64,000 nucleotides of DNA from an uncultured Prevotellaceae bacterium (GCA_902799905.1 CADCCB010000017.1:41036-105035); one strand, 5' to 3'; shown: positions 40,368-49,865, numbered from the stretch's first letter. Made by a program: numbers and translations. The notes: a model not told the origin generated them from the letters alone.

Positions 40368-41558
40368 ATGATTACCCTCGGCGAGATGCAGATTAGCGGC
40401 ATGCTGACAATGACGATATTGTCGGTGATGCTAGTGGCATGTGCCCCCGGACGCTCTATACGCCGTCACAGTTTTGCCGTGGCACGCTGGATGATGGCAG
40501 GAGGCACGGGACTCATCGCCCTGCAGTTCCTGCTGCAATACGCCCATGGCTTCCGTCAGATGGGTATCACCCAGGGTGTGCTGTGCAACCTGCTCTTCTT
40601 TACACCTGCCTCGATGCTCTGCGGCATGGCTATCCTCTACGTGCAACGGCAGGGAAGCGTCAGCAGGAAGGAATGGCTCAGTGTGGCAGCAATGCCCGTC
40701 CTCTCTGCTATTATATTAATAGGTACGGTGTTGCTCGACGGCGTGCCCATCCGAGAGGAGTCAGTAGCCCTGCGGATAGCGGAATATGTGGGGTCGCTGA
40801 TCTACGTGGTGATGCAGAGTTTCATCTTCGCCAAGCAGTACAAGGCCTACAAACGTCTGGAGCAGGCTGTAGACGAATACTACGACCGCTCGCGCCGTGA
40901 CCTCTTCGGTTGGATGGGACTGAGCATGAAGACGATGACGCTGCTGGCCTTCTTCGTACCCGTAGTCATCTTCATGGAGGGTGCCCCGCTGGTACTCTTC
41001 TCCATCGCCTACTTCTTCATCATCTCCTACAGCACCATCAGCCTCTACACCTACGGCGTGAGTAAGGATATGGAGAAGGTGGAGGAAGCGGGGGCCATTG
41101 ACCATTTACCATTGACCATTGACCATTCACCTTTGGACACAGAACAGTCTCTCTGCGCAGCCAATAATAGTCAATGTTCAATGTTCAATGAAGAGCCTCT
41201 CTCTGCGCAGCCAATAATGGTCAATGGTCAATGGTCAATGTTCAATGAAAGAATCAAAGACTGGATCGCCAGCGGTCACTACCGTGAGCACAACTTGACG
41301 CTGAGCATCGTGGCCCGACAGATGGGGGTGCCGCAGAAGCAACTGCAACTGTGGCTCAGGCAGTCGGAATACAAGAAACTGGCAGGACTGGTGGCGACGC
41401 TACGCATCGAGGAGGCGAAGCGCGTGCTGAAGGAGCACCCCGAATGGAGCGTGGAGAGCGTAGCCGACTACTGCGGCTTCAACGACCGCAAGTACTTCCA
41501 CCAGGTGTTCCAGCAATATACCGGCACCACACCCGCCAAATATCAACTTTCTGAGTAA
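40368..41558 (+). CDS. AraC-family regulator with membrane N-terminal domain
   Basis: A 396-aa protein. About six or seven hydrophobic segments occupy residues 8-230 (LTMTILSVMLVA, GGTGLIALQFLLQY, VLCNLLFFTPASML, LFFVPVVIFMEGAPLVLFSI), and an AraC-type helix-turn-helix domain lies at the end (IVARQMGVPQKQLQLWL and VADYCGFNDRKYFHQVFQQYTGTTPAKY). It is therefore likely a membrane sensor that binds DNA directly. Residues about 242-294 between the two parts derive from a heptanucleotide inverted repeat. Start ATG 40368 lies 5 nt after the promoter core TAATTTTG (40355-40362). The eptA-like gene begins 1 nt after its stop, so it probably regulates envelope modification. Confidence 0.87.
   Translation: MITLGEMQISGMLTMTILSVMLVACAPGRSIRRHSFAVARWMMAGGTGLIALQFLLQYAHGFRQMGITQGVLCNLLFFTPASMLCGMAILYVQRQGSVSRKEWLSVAAMPVLSAIILIGTVLLDGVPIREESVALRIAEYVGSLIYVVMQSFIFAKQYKAYKRLEQAVDEYYDRSRRDLFGWMGLSMKTMTLLAFFVPVVIFMEGAPLVLFSIAYFFIISYSTISLYTYGVSKDMEKVEEAGAIDHLPLTIDHSPLDTEQSLCAANNSQCSMFNEEPLSAQPIMVNGQWSMFNERIKDWIASGHYREHNLTLSIVARQMGVPQKQLQLWLRQSEYKKLAGLVATLRIEEAKRVLKEHPEWSVESVADYCGFNDRKYFHQVFQQYTGTTPAKYQLSE
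41093..41248. repeat. Period-7 inverted array (ATTGACC ... GGTCAAT) inside the AraC-type gene
   Basis: Units ATTGACC/ATTTACC (41093-41130) face GGTCAAT/GTTCAAT units (41169-41190 and 41219-41247), which are their reverse complements. A 20-bp word CTCTCTGCGCAGCCAATAAT occurs at 41149 and 41199, showing a 50-bp tandem duplication within the element. All of it is translated in frame. Confidence 0.82.
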
Positions 41559-41559
41559 G

Positions 41560-43116
41560 ATGTTGCCGTTCAAACGACCTATTTCGCTTTTCACCTTTTC
41601 TTGTGTCGTGAGCATAGGAACGCTATTGTTGTACAACATACCGTTCTTCGTCTATGCCAACGACAATGCGAATGACAGTCTGTTTGGGAAGATATGGCTG
41701 ATGACGTCGCTGGCTGTCGTCATGCTGGCGCTGAACTTCATGATGACCTATCTGACGGTGTTCTGCATGAGGATAGTAGGGCGCATACTGCTGGCACTGC
41801 TGGCGATAGTCAATGCAACGGCGGCTTATTTCGTGATGACCTACAGCGTGCTGATAGATGCCACAACGGTGGAGAACGTGTTCAACACCAGATATTCGGA
41901 GGCTTCAGGGTTCTTCAGTTGGTCACTATGGCTTTTCATATTGGCTCTGGGCGTAGTCCCTGCCGTCTATTGCCTGCTGCGGCCAGTGGTGATGGGGACG
42001 GTGAAGAGAATGGCTGTCTGCTGTGCGGGCTCACTGGCTATCGTCGTTGTGATGGTATTGTTGAATATCAACCAGACATTGTGGATCAGTCAGCACGACA
42101 CGGAACTGGGCGGACTGTTGCAGCCGTGGTCGTATGTGGCCAATACCTGTCGGGTGATAAGCAGCAGGCTGGACGAGCAGGCTGAGGAGATAAAACTGCC
42201 TGACGGCAAGATGATGGACGATGAGAAGGCGGTGGTGGTGCTCGTCATAGGCGAGTCGGCCAGAAAGGCGAACTTCCAACTCTACGGCTATCAGCGTGAT
42301 ACCAATCCGCTGCTGTCGAGACAGGAGGGGTTGAAGGTGTATGAGGCAATATCGTGTGCAACCTACACCACTGCCGGCACCAAGGCTATTCTTGAACCGA
42401 AGAACTCGGGCGACCTGTATGAACTGCTGCCTAACTATGCCTTCAGAACGGGTGTCGATGTGGTGTGGCGTACATCGAACTGGGGAGAGCCGCCCATCCA
42501 TATCGATGAATATATCACGAACGATGACCTCGGCGAGACATATCCTGACGAGAATATGCACTATGACGGCATCCTCTTGCAGGGACTGCGTGAACGTATA
42601 GCGTCGAGCCAAAAGAACAAGGTGCTGATAGTGCTGCACACCAGTACCAGTCACGGTCCGAACTATGCCGACAAGTATCCGAAGGAGTTTGAGGTGTATC
42701 AGCCTGTGGCAAAGAATGTGGAAGAAGGCGAGAAGCATGCCGAACTGCTGGTGAATGCCTACGACAACACCATACGCTACACCGACTACCTCCTGGACAG
42801 CCTTGTCAACATGCTGCGCTCGATGACGGACAGACACAGCGCCATGATCTTTGTCTCGGACCACGGCGAATCGCTCGGCGAGAACAAGGTGTACATGCAT
42901 GGACTTCCGATGAGACTGGCACCAAGGGTTCAGTATGAGATTCCGTTCCTGGTGTGGACTTCGGAAGGTTTCAGGAACTATAAGACGGAAAGCGAACTGC
43001 CGGAGGTAATCGAACAGCACTATGTGTTCCACAGCGTGCTCAACTTGCTATCCATACAGTCGGATGCTTACGACAGGGATTATGACCTGTTCGAAGAATT
43101 TGCCGATGCCAGATAA
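41560..43116 (+). CDS. eptA: EptA-like phosphoethanolamine transferase
   Basis: A 518-aa inner-membrane enzyme with five N-terminal membrane segments (about residues 8-30, 45-70, 74-97, 118-142 and 150-170) and a periplasmic sulfatase-fold domain. VLVIGESARKANFQLYGYQRDTNP has the metal-binding Glu232, the TTAGTK stretch (270-275) is where the nucleophilic Thr is expected, and SDHGESLGE holds further metal ligands. The family adds phosphoethanolamine to lipid A and so lowers binding of cationic peptides. It follows the AraC-type regulator after 1 nt, which suggests a dedicated regulator. The Cys-rich part of the usual nucleophile motif is not matched closely. Confidence 0.85.
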   Translation: MLPFKRPISLFTFSCVVSIGTLLLYNIPFFVYANDNANDSLFGKIWLMTSLAVVMLALNFMMTYLTVFCMRIVGRILLALLAIVNATAAYFVMTYSVLIDATTVENVFNTRYSEASGFFSWSLWLFILALGVVPAVYCLLRPVVMGTVKRMAVCCAGSLAIVVVMVLLNINQTLWISQHDTELGGLLQPWSYVANTCRVISSRLDEQAEEIKLPDGKMMDDEKAVVVLVIGESARKANFQLYGYQRDTNPLLSRQEGLKVYEAISCATYTTAGTKAILEPKNSGDLYELLPNYAFRTGVDVVWRTSNWGEPPIHIDEYITNDDLGETYPDENMHYDGILLQGLRERIASSQKNKVLIVLHTSTSHGPNYADKYPKEFEVYQPVAKNVEEGEKHAELLVNAYDNTIRYTDYLLDSLVNMLRSMTDRHSAMIFVSDHGESLGENKVYMHGLPMRLAPRVQYEIPFLVWTSEGFRNYKTESELPEVIEQHYVFHSVLNLLSIQSDAYDRDYDLFEEFADAR

Positions 43117-43156
43117 ATAAAAACTGTGCTCGCGTTCGGAAAAACTAAAAATATAT

Positions 43157-43188
43157 TTGGTTTTTCGCTCACTTTGCACTACCTTTGC
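43157..43188 (+). promoter_or_regulatory. Promoter of trpS
   Basis: TTTG at 43157-43160, 20 nt, then TACCTTTG at 43181-43188, an exact fit to the consensus. Coding begins at 43214. Confidence 0.75.
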
Positions 43189-43213
43189 ACTCCGAAACAG
43201 AAAAAAGAGAAAA

Positions 43214-44260
43214 ATGGGAAAAGTAATCTTGACGGGCGACCGTCCTACAGGTAAACTGCATCTGGGCCACTTCGTGGGCTCGCTGCGCCGTCGCGTGGAA
43301 CTGCAGAACGCAGGCGACTATGACCGCATGTTTGTGTTTATGGCCGATGTGCAGGCCCTGACCGATAATGCTGACAATCCAGAGAAGATACGCAATAGCG
43401 TGACACAGGTGGCACTCGATTGGATGGCTGCCGGCCTCGACCCGACGAAGTGCACGCTGTTCATACAGAGCCAGATACCCGAACTGGCCGAACTAACCAC
43501 CTATCTGATGAACCTCATCACCGTGAGCCGCGTACAGCGCAACCCGACGGTGAAGACGGAGATCAAGATGCGTGGCTTCAGCGGAGAGAGCATCCCCCTG
43601 GGATTCTTCTGCTATCCCGTGAGCCAGGCAGCCGACATCACACTTTTCAAGGCAACGACAGTGCCTGCAGGTGAAGATCAGGAGCCGATGCTGGAGGTGA
43701 CGCGCGAACTGGTGAACCGCTTCAACAATACGTATGGCGAGGTGCTGGTGGAGCCCAACATCATGCTTCCAGAGAACCTGACGGCTCGCCGTCTGCCAGG
43801 TACCGACGGCAAGGAGAAGATGTCGAAGAGCCTGGGCAACTGCATCTACCTCTCGGACTCGAAGGACGAGGTATGGCAGAAGGTGCGCTCGATGTACACC
43901 GACCCGCAGCACATCAACCTGAATGATCCTGGTCACGTAGAGGGTAACGCCGTGTTTACCTATCTGGATGCCTTCTCTACCGACGAGGACTTCAAGAACT
44001 TCTGGCCGGAGTATCAGAATCTGGACGAACTGAAGGATCACTACCGCCGTGGCGGTCTGGGCGACATGAAGTGCAAGAAGTTCTTGAACGAGGTGATCAA
44101 CCAGTTCCTGGAGCCGATGCGTCAGCGTCGTGCCGAACTGGAGAAGGATATTCCTGAGATATACAACATCCTGCGCAAGGGTACGGAACAGGCACGCGAA
44201 GTGGGCGCACAGACAATGTCAGAGGTGCGCAAGGCGATGCAGATAGACTACTTCGGATAA
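43214..44260 (+). CDS. trpS: TrpS, tryptophanyl-tRNA synthetase
   Basis: A 348-aa class I aminoacyl-tRNA synthetase that charges tRNA-Trp. It starts [20 protein letters not shown], which includes the HIGH-type motif HLGH, and has [14 protein letters not shown] with the KMSKS loop. [11 protein letters not shown] and [12 protein letters not shown] are typical of TrpRS. The frame is open to 43157, but that part contains the promoter, so ATG 43214 is correct. It converges on trmD with a 16-nt gap and no clear terminator. Charged tRNA-Trp is the signal sensed by the trp leader at 3480. Confidence 0.97.
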   Translation: MGKVILTGDRPTGKLHLGHFVGSLRRRVELQNAGDYDRMFVFMADVQALTDNADNPEKIRNSVTQVALDWMAAGLDPTKCTLFIQSQIPELAELTTYLMNLITVSRVQRNPTVKTEIKMRGFSGESIPLGFFCYPVSQAADITLFKATTVPAGEDQEPMLEVTRELVNRFNNTYGEVLVEPNIMLPENLTARRLPGTDGKEKMSKSLGNCIYLSDSKDEVWQKVRSMYTDPQHINLNDPGHVEGNAVFTYLDAFSTDEDFKNFWPEYQNLDELKDHYRRGGLGDMKCKKFLNEVINQFLEPMRQRRAELEKDIPEIYNILRKGTEQAREVGAQTMSEVRKAMQIDYFG

Positions 44261-44276
44261 GAAAGAAAAAGAGAGA

Positions 44277-44954
44277 CTATTTCTCAAGCAGGTCAGGCCT
44301 TAGACGTTTCGTGCGCTCTAAGGCCTGTTCTAATTCCCAGTCGCGGATCTTGGCCTCGTTGCCAGAGAGCAGCACCTCAGGCACCTTCCATCCCTTGTAG
44401 TCGGCAGGGCGGGTGTAGATGGGGGCTGCCAGCAGGTCGTCCTGGAAACAGTCGGAGAGAGCACTCTGCTCGTCGCCGATGACACCAGGCACGACACGCA
44501 CTACGGCATCGGCTATCATCGCAGCCACCAGTTCGCCACCCGTCAGCACGAAGTCGCCGATGGAGATCTCGCGGGTGATGAGGTGGTCGCGCACGCGCTG
44601 GTCGATGCCCTTGTAGTGGCCTGCCAGAATGATGAGGTTGCCCTTCATGGACAGTTCGTTGGCAATATGCTGGTCGAAGCGCTCGCCGTCGGGCGAGGTG
44701 AAGATGACTTCGTCGTAGTCGCGCTCGGCCTTCAGAGCGGTGATGCAGCGGTCTATAGGCTCGCATTGCATCACCATGCCGGCAGAGCCGCCATAGGGAT
44801 AGTCGTCCACACGGCGCCACTTGTCGAGGGTGTAGTCGCGCAGGTTGTGCAGACGGATTTCGGCCAGCCCCTTCTTCTCGGCACGGGCCAGTATGCTCTC
44901 ATGTACAAAGCCTTCGAGCATCTCAGGCAGTACGGTGATGATATCTATTCGCAT
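44277..44954 (-). CDS. trmD: TrmD, tRNA (guanine-N1)-methyltransferase
   Basis: A 225-aa SPOUT enzyme that methylates G37 of tRNAs. It begins [13 protein letters not shown] and shows [26 protein letters not shown] and the trefoil-knot region [13 protein letters not shown] followed by [14 protein letters not shown]. The start overlaps the end of the patatin gene by 10 nt, so this housekeeping gene is the last cistron of the long operon that begins at 62154; it may also have an internal promoter that I did not find. Confidence 0.97.
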   Translation of the reverse strand: MRIDIITVLPEMLEGFVHESILARAEKKGLAEIRLHNLRDYTLDKWRRVDDYPYGGSAGMVMQCEPIDRCITALKAERDYDEVIFTSPDGERFDQHIANELSMKGNLIILAGHYKGIDQRVRDHLITREISIGDFVLTGGELVAAMIADAVVRVVPGVIGDEQSALSDCFQDDLLAAPIYTRPADYKGWKVPEVLLSGNEAKIRDWELEQALERTKRLRPDLLEK

Positions 44955-45799
44955 TGATAAAACTCCTTAATCTTATTGATATGGCGCAGCCCTGACTGGC
45001 GTCCGATGTCGTAGACCAGGCGCATCTTGGCTGCATCGTGGCTAACATGACCGATGGGGATGGGGGCATCGGGGCGGATGACCAGACAGCGTCCTTCGCG
45101 CTCGGCCTCCCTGACATAGTCCAACTGGCTGTTGTATTTCTCGTGACGGTGGTCGAGGGCCTCGATCATCTTGGGATATTTGTGCAGGGCCAGACGCATG
45201 AGGGGCATCAACCGGTTGTGCGACTTGCGGTAACCGTCGGGCTGGGTGAGGATGACCACGTTGTGACGGTAGCCTATCTGCTCGAAATACTCCAAGGGGA
45301 TGCTGTCGCCGACACCGCCATCGAGCAACTTATAGCCCTCTAACTCGACAATACGTGAGGCCAGGGGCATGGAGGCCGAGGCACGAATCCAGTCGTAGGT
45401 GGTCTCGTCAGAGCGTTCCAACTGCTTATAGACAGGCTGGCCGGTCTCCACATCGGTACATACGGCGATGAAGGTCATCGGGTTCTGCTCGAAGGCCTCG
45501 TCGTCGAACACGTCGTACTGCTTGGGTACCACGTGGTAGGCGAAATGGGCGTTGAAATAGTCGCCTGAGAGTAGGAGGGAGCGCAGGCCGCTGTAGCGCG
45601 GGTCGCTGGCAAAGCGGGTGTTGTAGCGGATGGCACGTCCAGGCTGACGTGACTTATAGTTGCACCCGAAGGCGGCTCCTGCCGATACGCCAATCAAGGC
45701 GTCGGGCCACACGTCGTGCTCCATCATCACATCGATGATGCCCGCCGTGAATAGCCCTCGCAAGGCACCGCCTTCGAGTACGAGTCCGCGCTTAGACAT
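44945..45799 (-). CDS. Patatin-like phospholipase in the Srf-like operon
   Basis: A 284-aa serine lipase with EGGALRG (residues 9-15), Ser39 in [10 protein letters not shown] and Asp160 in LLDGGVGDS, so the catalytic dyad is intact. There is no signal peptide. It starts 2 nt after the stop of the YfaP-like gene and overlaps trmD by 10 nt, so it is translated as part of this operon. Its relative at 32502 stands alone. Patatins serve as effectors in several bacterial conflict systems, so this could be the lytic output of the locus, but a general lipid-turnover role is equally possible. Confidence 0.88.
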   Translation of the reverse strand: MSKRGLVLEGGALRGLFTAGIIDVMMEHDVWPDALIGVSAGAAFGCNYKSRQPGRAIRYNTRFASDPRYSGLRSLLLSGDYFNAHFAYHVVPKQYDVFDDEAFEQNPMTFIAVCTDVETGQPVYKQLERSDETTYDWIRASASMPLASRIVELEGYKLLDGGVGDSIPLEYFEQIGYRHNVVILTQPDGYRKSHNRLMPLMRLALHKYPKMIEALDHRHEKYNSQLDYVREAEREGRCLVIRPDAPIPIGHVSHDAAKMRLVYDIGRQSGLRHINKIKEFYQCE

Positions 45800-45801
45800 C
45801 C

Positions 45802-46296
45802 TTAGTAGGTGAAATCGGTAACGTGGACTCTTTCGCTTTCGGGACTCATGTGTACTTCATAGACCTTGGCATCCTGATCCTTGAGCAGGACGGTTACACG
45901 GCATGTGCCCTCCTTGGGCGTACTACTCTTTTCGGCATAGTACACGAGGTCAACCTGGTAGTTGCCGCGTGGAGGATTGCTCTCCCAGAAGACGTTCTCG
46001 GCAGCACCGGAGCCACCGTCTTGGTTATCGACATCGAGTTCGCCGCCAGAGCGTGACGAGGTGTTGGTGTAGTCGATTTCCTCGCCAGCGGGATCGGTGA
46101 CATGAAGGTCGATGTCAGCATAGAAGTCCCATTGCAAGGTAACCTTCACATCGCCGTTGCCACCAATTCTCCTGACATCTCTTTCCGGCAGATCCGGTAG
46201 GCTACAACTGCGGAAGCAGGTGGTCAGGAGTCCGAGCAACAGCAGGATGATGAGCAGTACATATACCAGTACCAGTATGACGCGCATTGCTTTCAT
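45802..46296 (-). CDS. DUF2135/YfaP-like envelope protein
   Basis: A 164-aa protein with an N-terminal hydrophobic anchor (VILVLVYVLLIILLLLGLL) and then a beta-sandwich domain: VTLQWDFYADIDLHVTDPAG, GGELDVDNQDGG and PPRGNYQVDLVYY. These are the core motifs that I associate with DUF2135 (as in E. coli YfaP), an Asp-rich domain that may bind calcium. It should face the periplasm. It is the eleventh gene of the operon, 21 nt after the DUF1294 gene and 2 nt before the patatin gene. Confidence 0.7.
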   Translation of the reverse strand: MKAMRVILVLVYVLLIILLLLGLLTTCFRSCSLPDLPERDVRRIGGNGDVKVTLQWDFYADIDLHVTDPAGEEIDYTNTSSRSGGELDVDNQDGGSGAAENVFWESNPPRGNYQVDLVYYAEKSSTPKEGTCRVTVLLKDQDAKVYEVHMSPESERVHVTDFTY

Positions 46297-46317
46297 AATC
46301 GTCTCTTCTTTAGGTTG

Positions 46318-46623
46318 TTAGAGTGGAAGTGGTGTCTGGAAGGGTGAGATGATCAGACGTGCGATGATCTCCACAATGAGTTGCAGGAAGAGCAGGATGG
46401 GCACGGCGAAGAGGAAGAGTTTCTTCTTCGTCTTGTGGTTGAAGAAAACCATGCCGCACAGTGCTCCGAAGGCACCATTGAAGAAGGCGGAGAGGATGAG
46501 CACGAACTCAGGTATGCGCCACTTCTTGTAGGTGGCCTGGTGCTTGTCGTAGCCGAAGAGGGCGAACGAGATGATGTTGGGGAAGAAGATCACTCCCAGA
46601 TATACTAATGCTAAATAGTCCAT
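46318..46623 (-). CDS. DUF1294-family membrane protein
   Basis: A 101-aa protein with three to four membrane segments. The conserved core FALFGYDKHQATYKKWRIPE followed by FNGAFGALCGMVFFNHKTKKK matches DUF1294, a small membrane family of unknown function found across bacteria, often beside unrelated genes. It sits 18 nt after the Ig-like protein gene and 21 nt before the YfaP-like gene. It may be a passenger in the operon rather than part of the machine. Confidence 0.85.
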   Translation of the reverse strand: MDYLALVYLGVIFFPNIISFALFGYDKHQATYKKWRIPEFVLILSAFFNGAFGALCGMVFFNHKTKKKLFLFAVPILLFLQLIVEIIARLIISPFQTPLPL

Positions 46624-46641
46624 ATCGATGTATCTTGATGG

Positions 46642-48237
46642 TTAAACGAATTGAAGTATAGCCTTGGTAGCCAGGTCGATGGCACCGCCAGCAACGAAGA
46701 AGAGGATGACGAGGCCGACGAATGCTCCCAGCGCAGCCAGGATCTCAGGGATATAGTCGCCAATTCCTTGCTCGCCCTTGACCTCCTGGATGATATACTC
46801 CGTCTCATCTTCGTCGAGTTGGAAGGTGATGGGCGGGAACTTGCGATCGGGCTTGCTGATAAGTGCCGTCAGGGGCACAGCGGGACGGAAGGTGTCCTTG
46901 GCCAGATAGGTGAAGCCACGCTCGTCAAGTTTGTTGACACGTTCCTTCTCGCCCTGCTTGAAGTTGATGCCACACTTGGCGATGGGCTGGTTGTTCAGGC
47001 CGATGACCTGGATGGAGATGTCGCGTGCATCATCGACGGGCTCGTAGGGCACGTGGAAGATATACTCCAACTGGTCCTTGTCGAGAGTGTAGGTGGTGAT
47101 GTTGCCTGCGTTGTAGCCATCAGTCACTTTCATCTCGTGACCACTAGTCATCTCAGGCAGTTCGACGATACCGTCCTGATTGCTGATATAGTCGATACGC
47201 TTGCCCTCATACTCCACGGAGACGGGATACTCCCTTCCGATGTAGCCCTTGTCGCCCTGGATGAGCAGGTGGGGCTTGATGATGACTTCCGGCTCTGGCT
47301 CCGGCTCTGGCTCGGGTTCCGGCTCGGGTGGGGGCGGGGGAGTGGTTGAGTCGAAGCGGAAGGTGTGACCGGCAGGGTTGAGTTCCTGCTGCTGCATGGC
47401 GCCACGGAAGCGGGCCGTGCAGACCTCGCCAGGATAGAGGGCCAAGCCTACAGTGGCCTGTCCTGCCTCGAGCATCACCTTATAGGTACGTCCGTGGTAG
47501 TCGATGGAGGCCTCTTCGTCGCTGATGGGCTCGTTGTCGTGAGAAGCCTCGATACGTACGTTGACGCGCTCAGTGATATCGAAGGTGTATTCCGTCGTGG
47601 TACGGTCTGTCAGGATGTTGAAACGCTTTCCCGTTGGCTCGTCGATGAACTCGATGCTAGTGTCAGCATTGATCTTGCCCAGGGCATAGTCGCCATTGGC
47701 ATCGGTGGTATGGGGCACGTTCTTCAGCGAGGTGACGATGGAGAAGTTGCGGTTAGGCACCTTCTCGTCATCGATAGTGAAGGCGATGCTGATGGGGTGG
47801 GCACCCTTGTCTTCCACCGCTACACGCTCGTTGCCGATGATAGGCTTCTTATAATTGGTAGAGCCCCAGCCAGTGATGAGCACCTTCACCTGTCCGGCGG
47901 CATCAATCTGGTAGAACACATATTCCTCGTTGGGGATGCTCAGGATCTTCTCGGCAAGGTCAGGGTCGGCACTCAGTTTGGTGCGCACCTCCTGCTTGAT
48001 CTCGTCCCAACGCTGGCGTGCCAGCATCTCTTCGGTGGACTGGGCGTTGGGCAGGGGTGTCCATTTGCCGTTGACGTTGACGGTCCATACGTGGGCATTG
48101 CCTCCCACATTGACACGGGCGAAGTTCTGGCTCAGGCTGTCGCCAAGTTTCTCCCTTAATCGGTCGTTAGCCTGCTGGCCTTCGTTCCAGGGGAGTAGCC
48201 AATGAATTTCTCTTAATGCTGCTTCTTTTATTTTCAT
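46642..48237 (-). CDS. Envelope protein with Ig-like repeats, Pro-Glu spacer and C-terminal membrane anchor
   Basis: I do not recognise a family for this 531-aa protein. Residues 1-130 form a soluble domain (NFARVNVGGNAHVWTVNVNGKW, LITGWGSTNY). Residues about 140-290 hold beta-rich, carboxypeptidase-regulatory-like repeats (TTDANGDYALGKI). A rigid spacer of alternating Pro and Glu follows (about 300-318), then two more beta repeats (ISNQDGIVELPEM, LDERGFTYLAKDTF) and one membrane helix at about 503-523. No signal peptide is present, so the bulk may be cytoplasmic with a tail anchor, or exported by another route. Its place in the operon ties it to the neighbouring envelope proteins. Confidence 0.6.
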   Translation of the reverse strand: MKIKEAALREIHWLLPWNEGQQANDRLREKLGDSLSQNFARVNVGGNAHVWTVNVNGKWTPLPNAQSTEEMLARQRWDEIKQEVRTKLSADPDLAEKILSIPNEEYVFYQIDAAGQVKVLITGWGSTNYKKPIIGNERVAVEDKGAHPISIAFTIDDEKVPNRNFSIVTSLKNVPHTTDANGDYALGKINADTSIEFIDEPTGKRFNILTDRTTTEYTFDITERVNVRIEASHDNEPISDEEASIDYHGRTYKVMLEAGQATVGLALYPGEVCTARFRGAMQQQELNPAGHTFRFDSTTPPPPPEPEPEPEPEPEPEVIIKPHLLIQGDKGYIGREYPVSVEYEGKRIDYISNQDGIVELPEMTSGHEMKVTDGYNAGNITTYTLDKDQLEYIFHVPYEPVDDARDISIQVIGLNNQPIAKCGINFKQGEKERVNKLDERGFTYLAKDTFRPAVPLTALISKPDRKFPPITFQLDEDETEYIIQEVKGEQGIGDYIPEILAALGAFVGLVILFFVAGGAIDLATKAILQFV

Positions 48238-48253
48238 ATCGCTTGGATGTTGT

Positions 48254-49057
48254 TTAGTCGAGTTTCAGATTGTTTATTTCTTCAACAGCCTTCTGGGCTG
48301 CCGCATTGAGTTTAAGAGGGTTCTCATCGAGAGCGGCTTTATAGATGTCGTAGCGTTCATGCAGGTAGCCAACCTTTGTGATACGATCATTGATGTTGCT
48401 GTCGTATTGTTCCAGTACTGTCTTCACAAGAGGCTTACAGTATTCTATCGTGGCTCTATCCTCCGGATTGGCCTTATAGTTCTTCAATTTGGCATCTATC
48501 GCCTTTATGATTGTCTGGAAGTCCTTGGCGCCAGGGTAGTAGCGTGACAGGCGGGCAGCCAGTTGGTCGAACTGTTCATACTGGGCCTCGTTCAGTTCGC
48601 TGCCGACCTTACCCTGTATGTTCTTCGTGATGTCGTTGAAGACGCGTCCGATGTCGTCTCTCACAAAAGGCATTTGCAGCAGGAGTGAGTACTGCTGATA
48701 GAGTTCCTGATACTTCTTGTAGTTCTCTACACGAGCGAGATAGTCGTCAATTTCCTGATTGCCCTTGTACTGGCTGAGTTTCGCGATATAGGCATCAATC
48801 TCTTCGGTGGAGACCTTGGAGAACGGCTGCTCCAGATCGGGCGACTGCCCGAGGAGGCGGTTCTTGATGAACTCGGCCTTGAACTGCGACAGGTCGTTGA
48901 GTTCGCGCTGCAGCGAGTCGATGGCCTGACGCAAGGAATCGTTGGTGTGACGCAACGAATCGATGGTCAGGCTGTCGGCATTGACCTTTTCTTTCTTGTC
49001 AGCCCAAGCGGCAGTGCCGATGAGCAGGCATGTGAGTATAAGGAGTAACTGTCTCAT
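48254..49057 (-). CDS. Secreted helical (coiled-coil) protein
   Basis: A 267-aa protein with a signal peptide (MRQLLLILTCLLIGTAAWA). Residues about 25-70 form a coiled coil with repeated SL and DSLR/DSLQ heptads (SLTIDSLRHTNDSLRQAIDS), and the rest is helical (YLARVENYKKYQELYQQYSLL). I recognise no family. It is 4 nt after the preceding membrane-anchored helical protein gene, which has the same length (267 aa), so the two may form a periplasmic pair in the Srf-like operon. Confidence 0.6.
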   Translation of the reverse strand: MRQLLLILTCLLIGTAAWADKKEKVNADSLTIDSLRHTNDSLRQAIDSLQRELNDLSQFKAEFIKNRLLGQSPDLEQPFSKVSTEEIDAYIAKLSQYKGNQEIDDYLARVENYKKYQELYQQYSLLLQMPFVRDDIGRVFNDITKNIQGKVGSELNEAQYEQFDQLAARLSRYYPGAKDFQTIIKAIDAKLKNYKANPEDRATIEYCKPLVKTVLEQYDSNINDRITKVGYLHERYDIYKAALDENPLKLNAAAQKAVEEINNLKLD

Positions 49058-49061
49058 ATCC

Positions 49062-49865
49062 TTAGTAGTTTAGCACGAACTGGTTCAGGTCGTTGTCACC
49101 ACCTAATTCACGCAGGAAGCGGCTGTGTGCCTGGGTCAGGCGTTCTGTGTCGTGAGGATCCAACTGTGCGTAGGCATCGATGATCTCGTGTGCCAATTTT
49201 GTCTTGAATGTTCCCTTGGCGGCTTGCAGCCTGCTGTCGATCTGGGCCAGTCCGTTGGTAATCTCCGTGATGTTGCTGATATTGGTCCAAAGGGGATGCG
49301 CCTTGATGTCGCTGCATTGCTTCTTGATAGCACTACTGTGGCTAGCGAAACTGCGCCACTCGTTCGTCTCGATCTTGAAGTTGGGAGCCAGTGCCAGACT
49401 GCGGTGGGCCAGACTACGGGCACTGAGGTAGAGGGCCATCGTTTCCTGCATCTTCTTCACGTTGGCATTGCTGTTGAAATGGGAGATCTTAGCCAGCAAG
49501 TGGTCAAGGGCATTGCCATAGACCTCTATCTGCGTGTGGTTGCAGTCAGACTTGGCAAATTCGCCCATCATCAGCGAGTCAAGACGTTGGCAGGCCAGTT
49601 CGCCTGTCAGATCGACCAGCGTCTGGTAGCCGTCGCCCAGTTCGTGACGGTTCTGCTTGAGTTTGTCCAGCGAGTTATCGAAGAGGTCGGTGTCCCACTC
49701 CTGACTGGCGTTCCATTCGGTCAGGAGGTCACCCTTCATCTTCTCCATCAGTCGGCTCTTGTCGCCAGTGACTGTAGTCGATGAACCGCTTCCGCTGAGG
49801 AAGAGCAGTCCGATGATGACACCGAGGGCGACAACAGCTATTGCTATCAGTTTGAGTGCTTTCAT
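49062..49865 (-). CDS. Membrane-anchored helical protein
   Basis: A 267-aa protein. A single N-terminal hydrophobic segment (LIAIAVVALGVIIGLLFLSG) acts as a signal anchor, followed by an almost wholly helical periplasmic region (LDKLKQNRHELGDGYQTL, LYLSARSLAHRSLALAP). I recognise no family. It starts 16 nt after the proline-linker protein gene and ends 4 nt before the secreted coiled-coil gene. The predicted side of the membrane is inferred from the anchor only. Confidence 0.6.
   Translation of the reverse strand: MKALKLIAIAVVALGVIIGLLFLSGSGSSTTVTGDKSRLMEKMKGDLLTEWNASQEWDTDLFDNSLDKLKQNRHELGDGYQTLVDLTGELACQRLDSLMMGEFAKSDCNHTQIEVYGNALDHLLAKISHFNSNANVKKMQETMALYLSARSLAHRSLALAPNFKIETNEWRSFASHSSAIKKQCSDIKAHPLWTNISNITEITNGLAQIDSRLQAAKGTFKTKLAHEIIDAYAQLDPHDTERLTQAHSRFLRELGGDNDLNQFVLNY

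Noticed and set aside
42031-43032. A 333-codon minus-strand frame opposite the eptA-like gene
   Set aside because: The plus strand carries membrane segments and sulfatase-fold motifs; the opposite frame is rich in His, Arg and Val with no recognisable domain.
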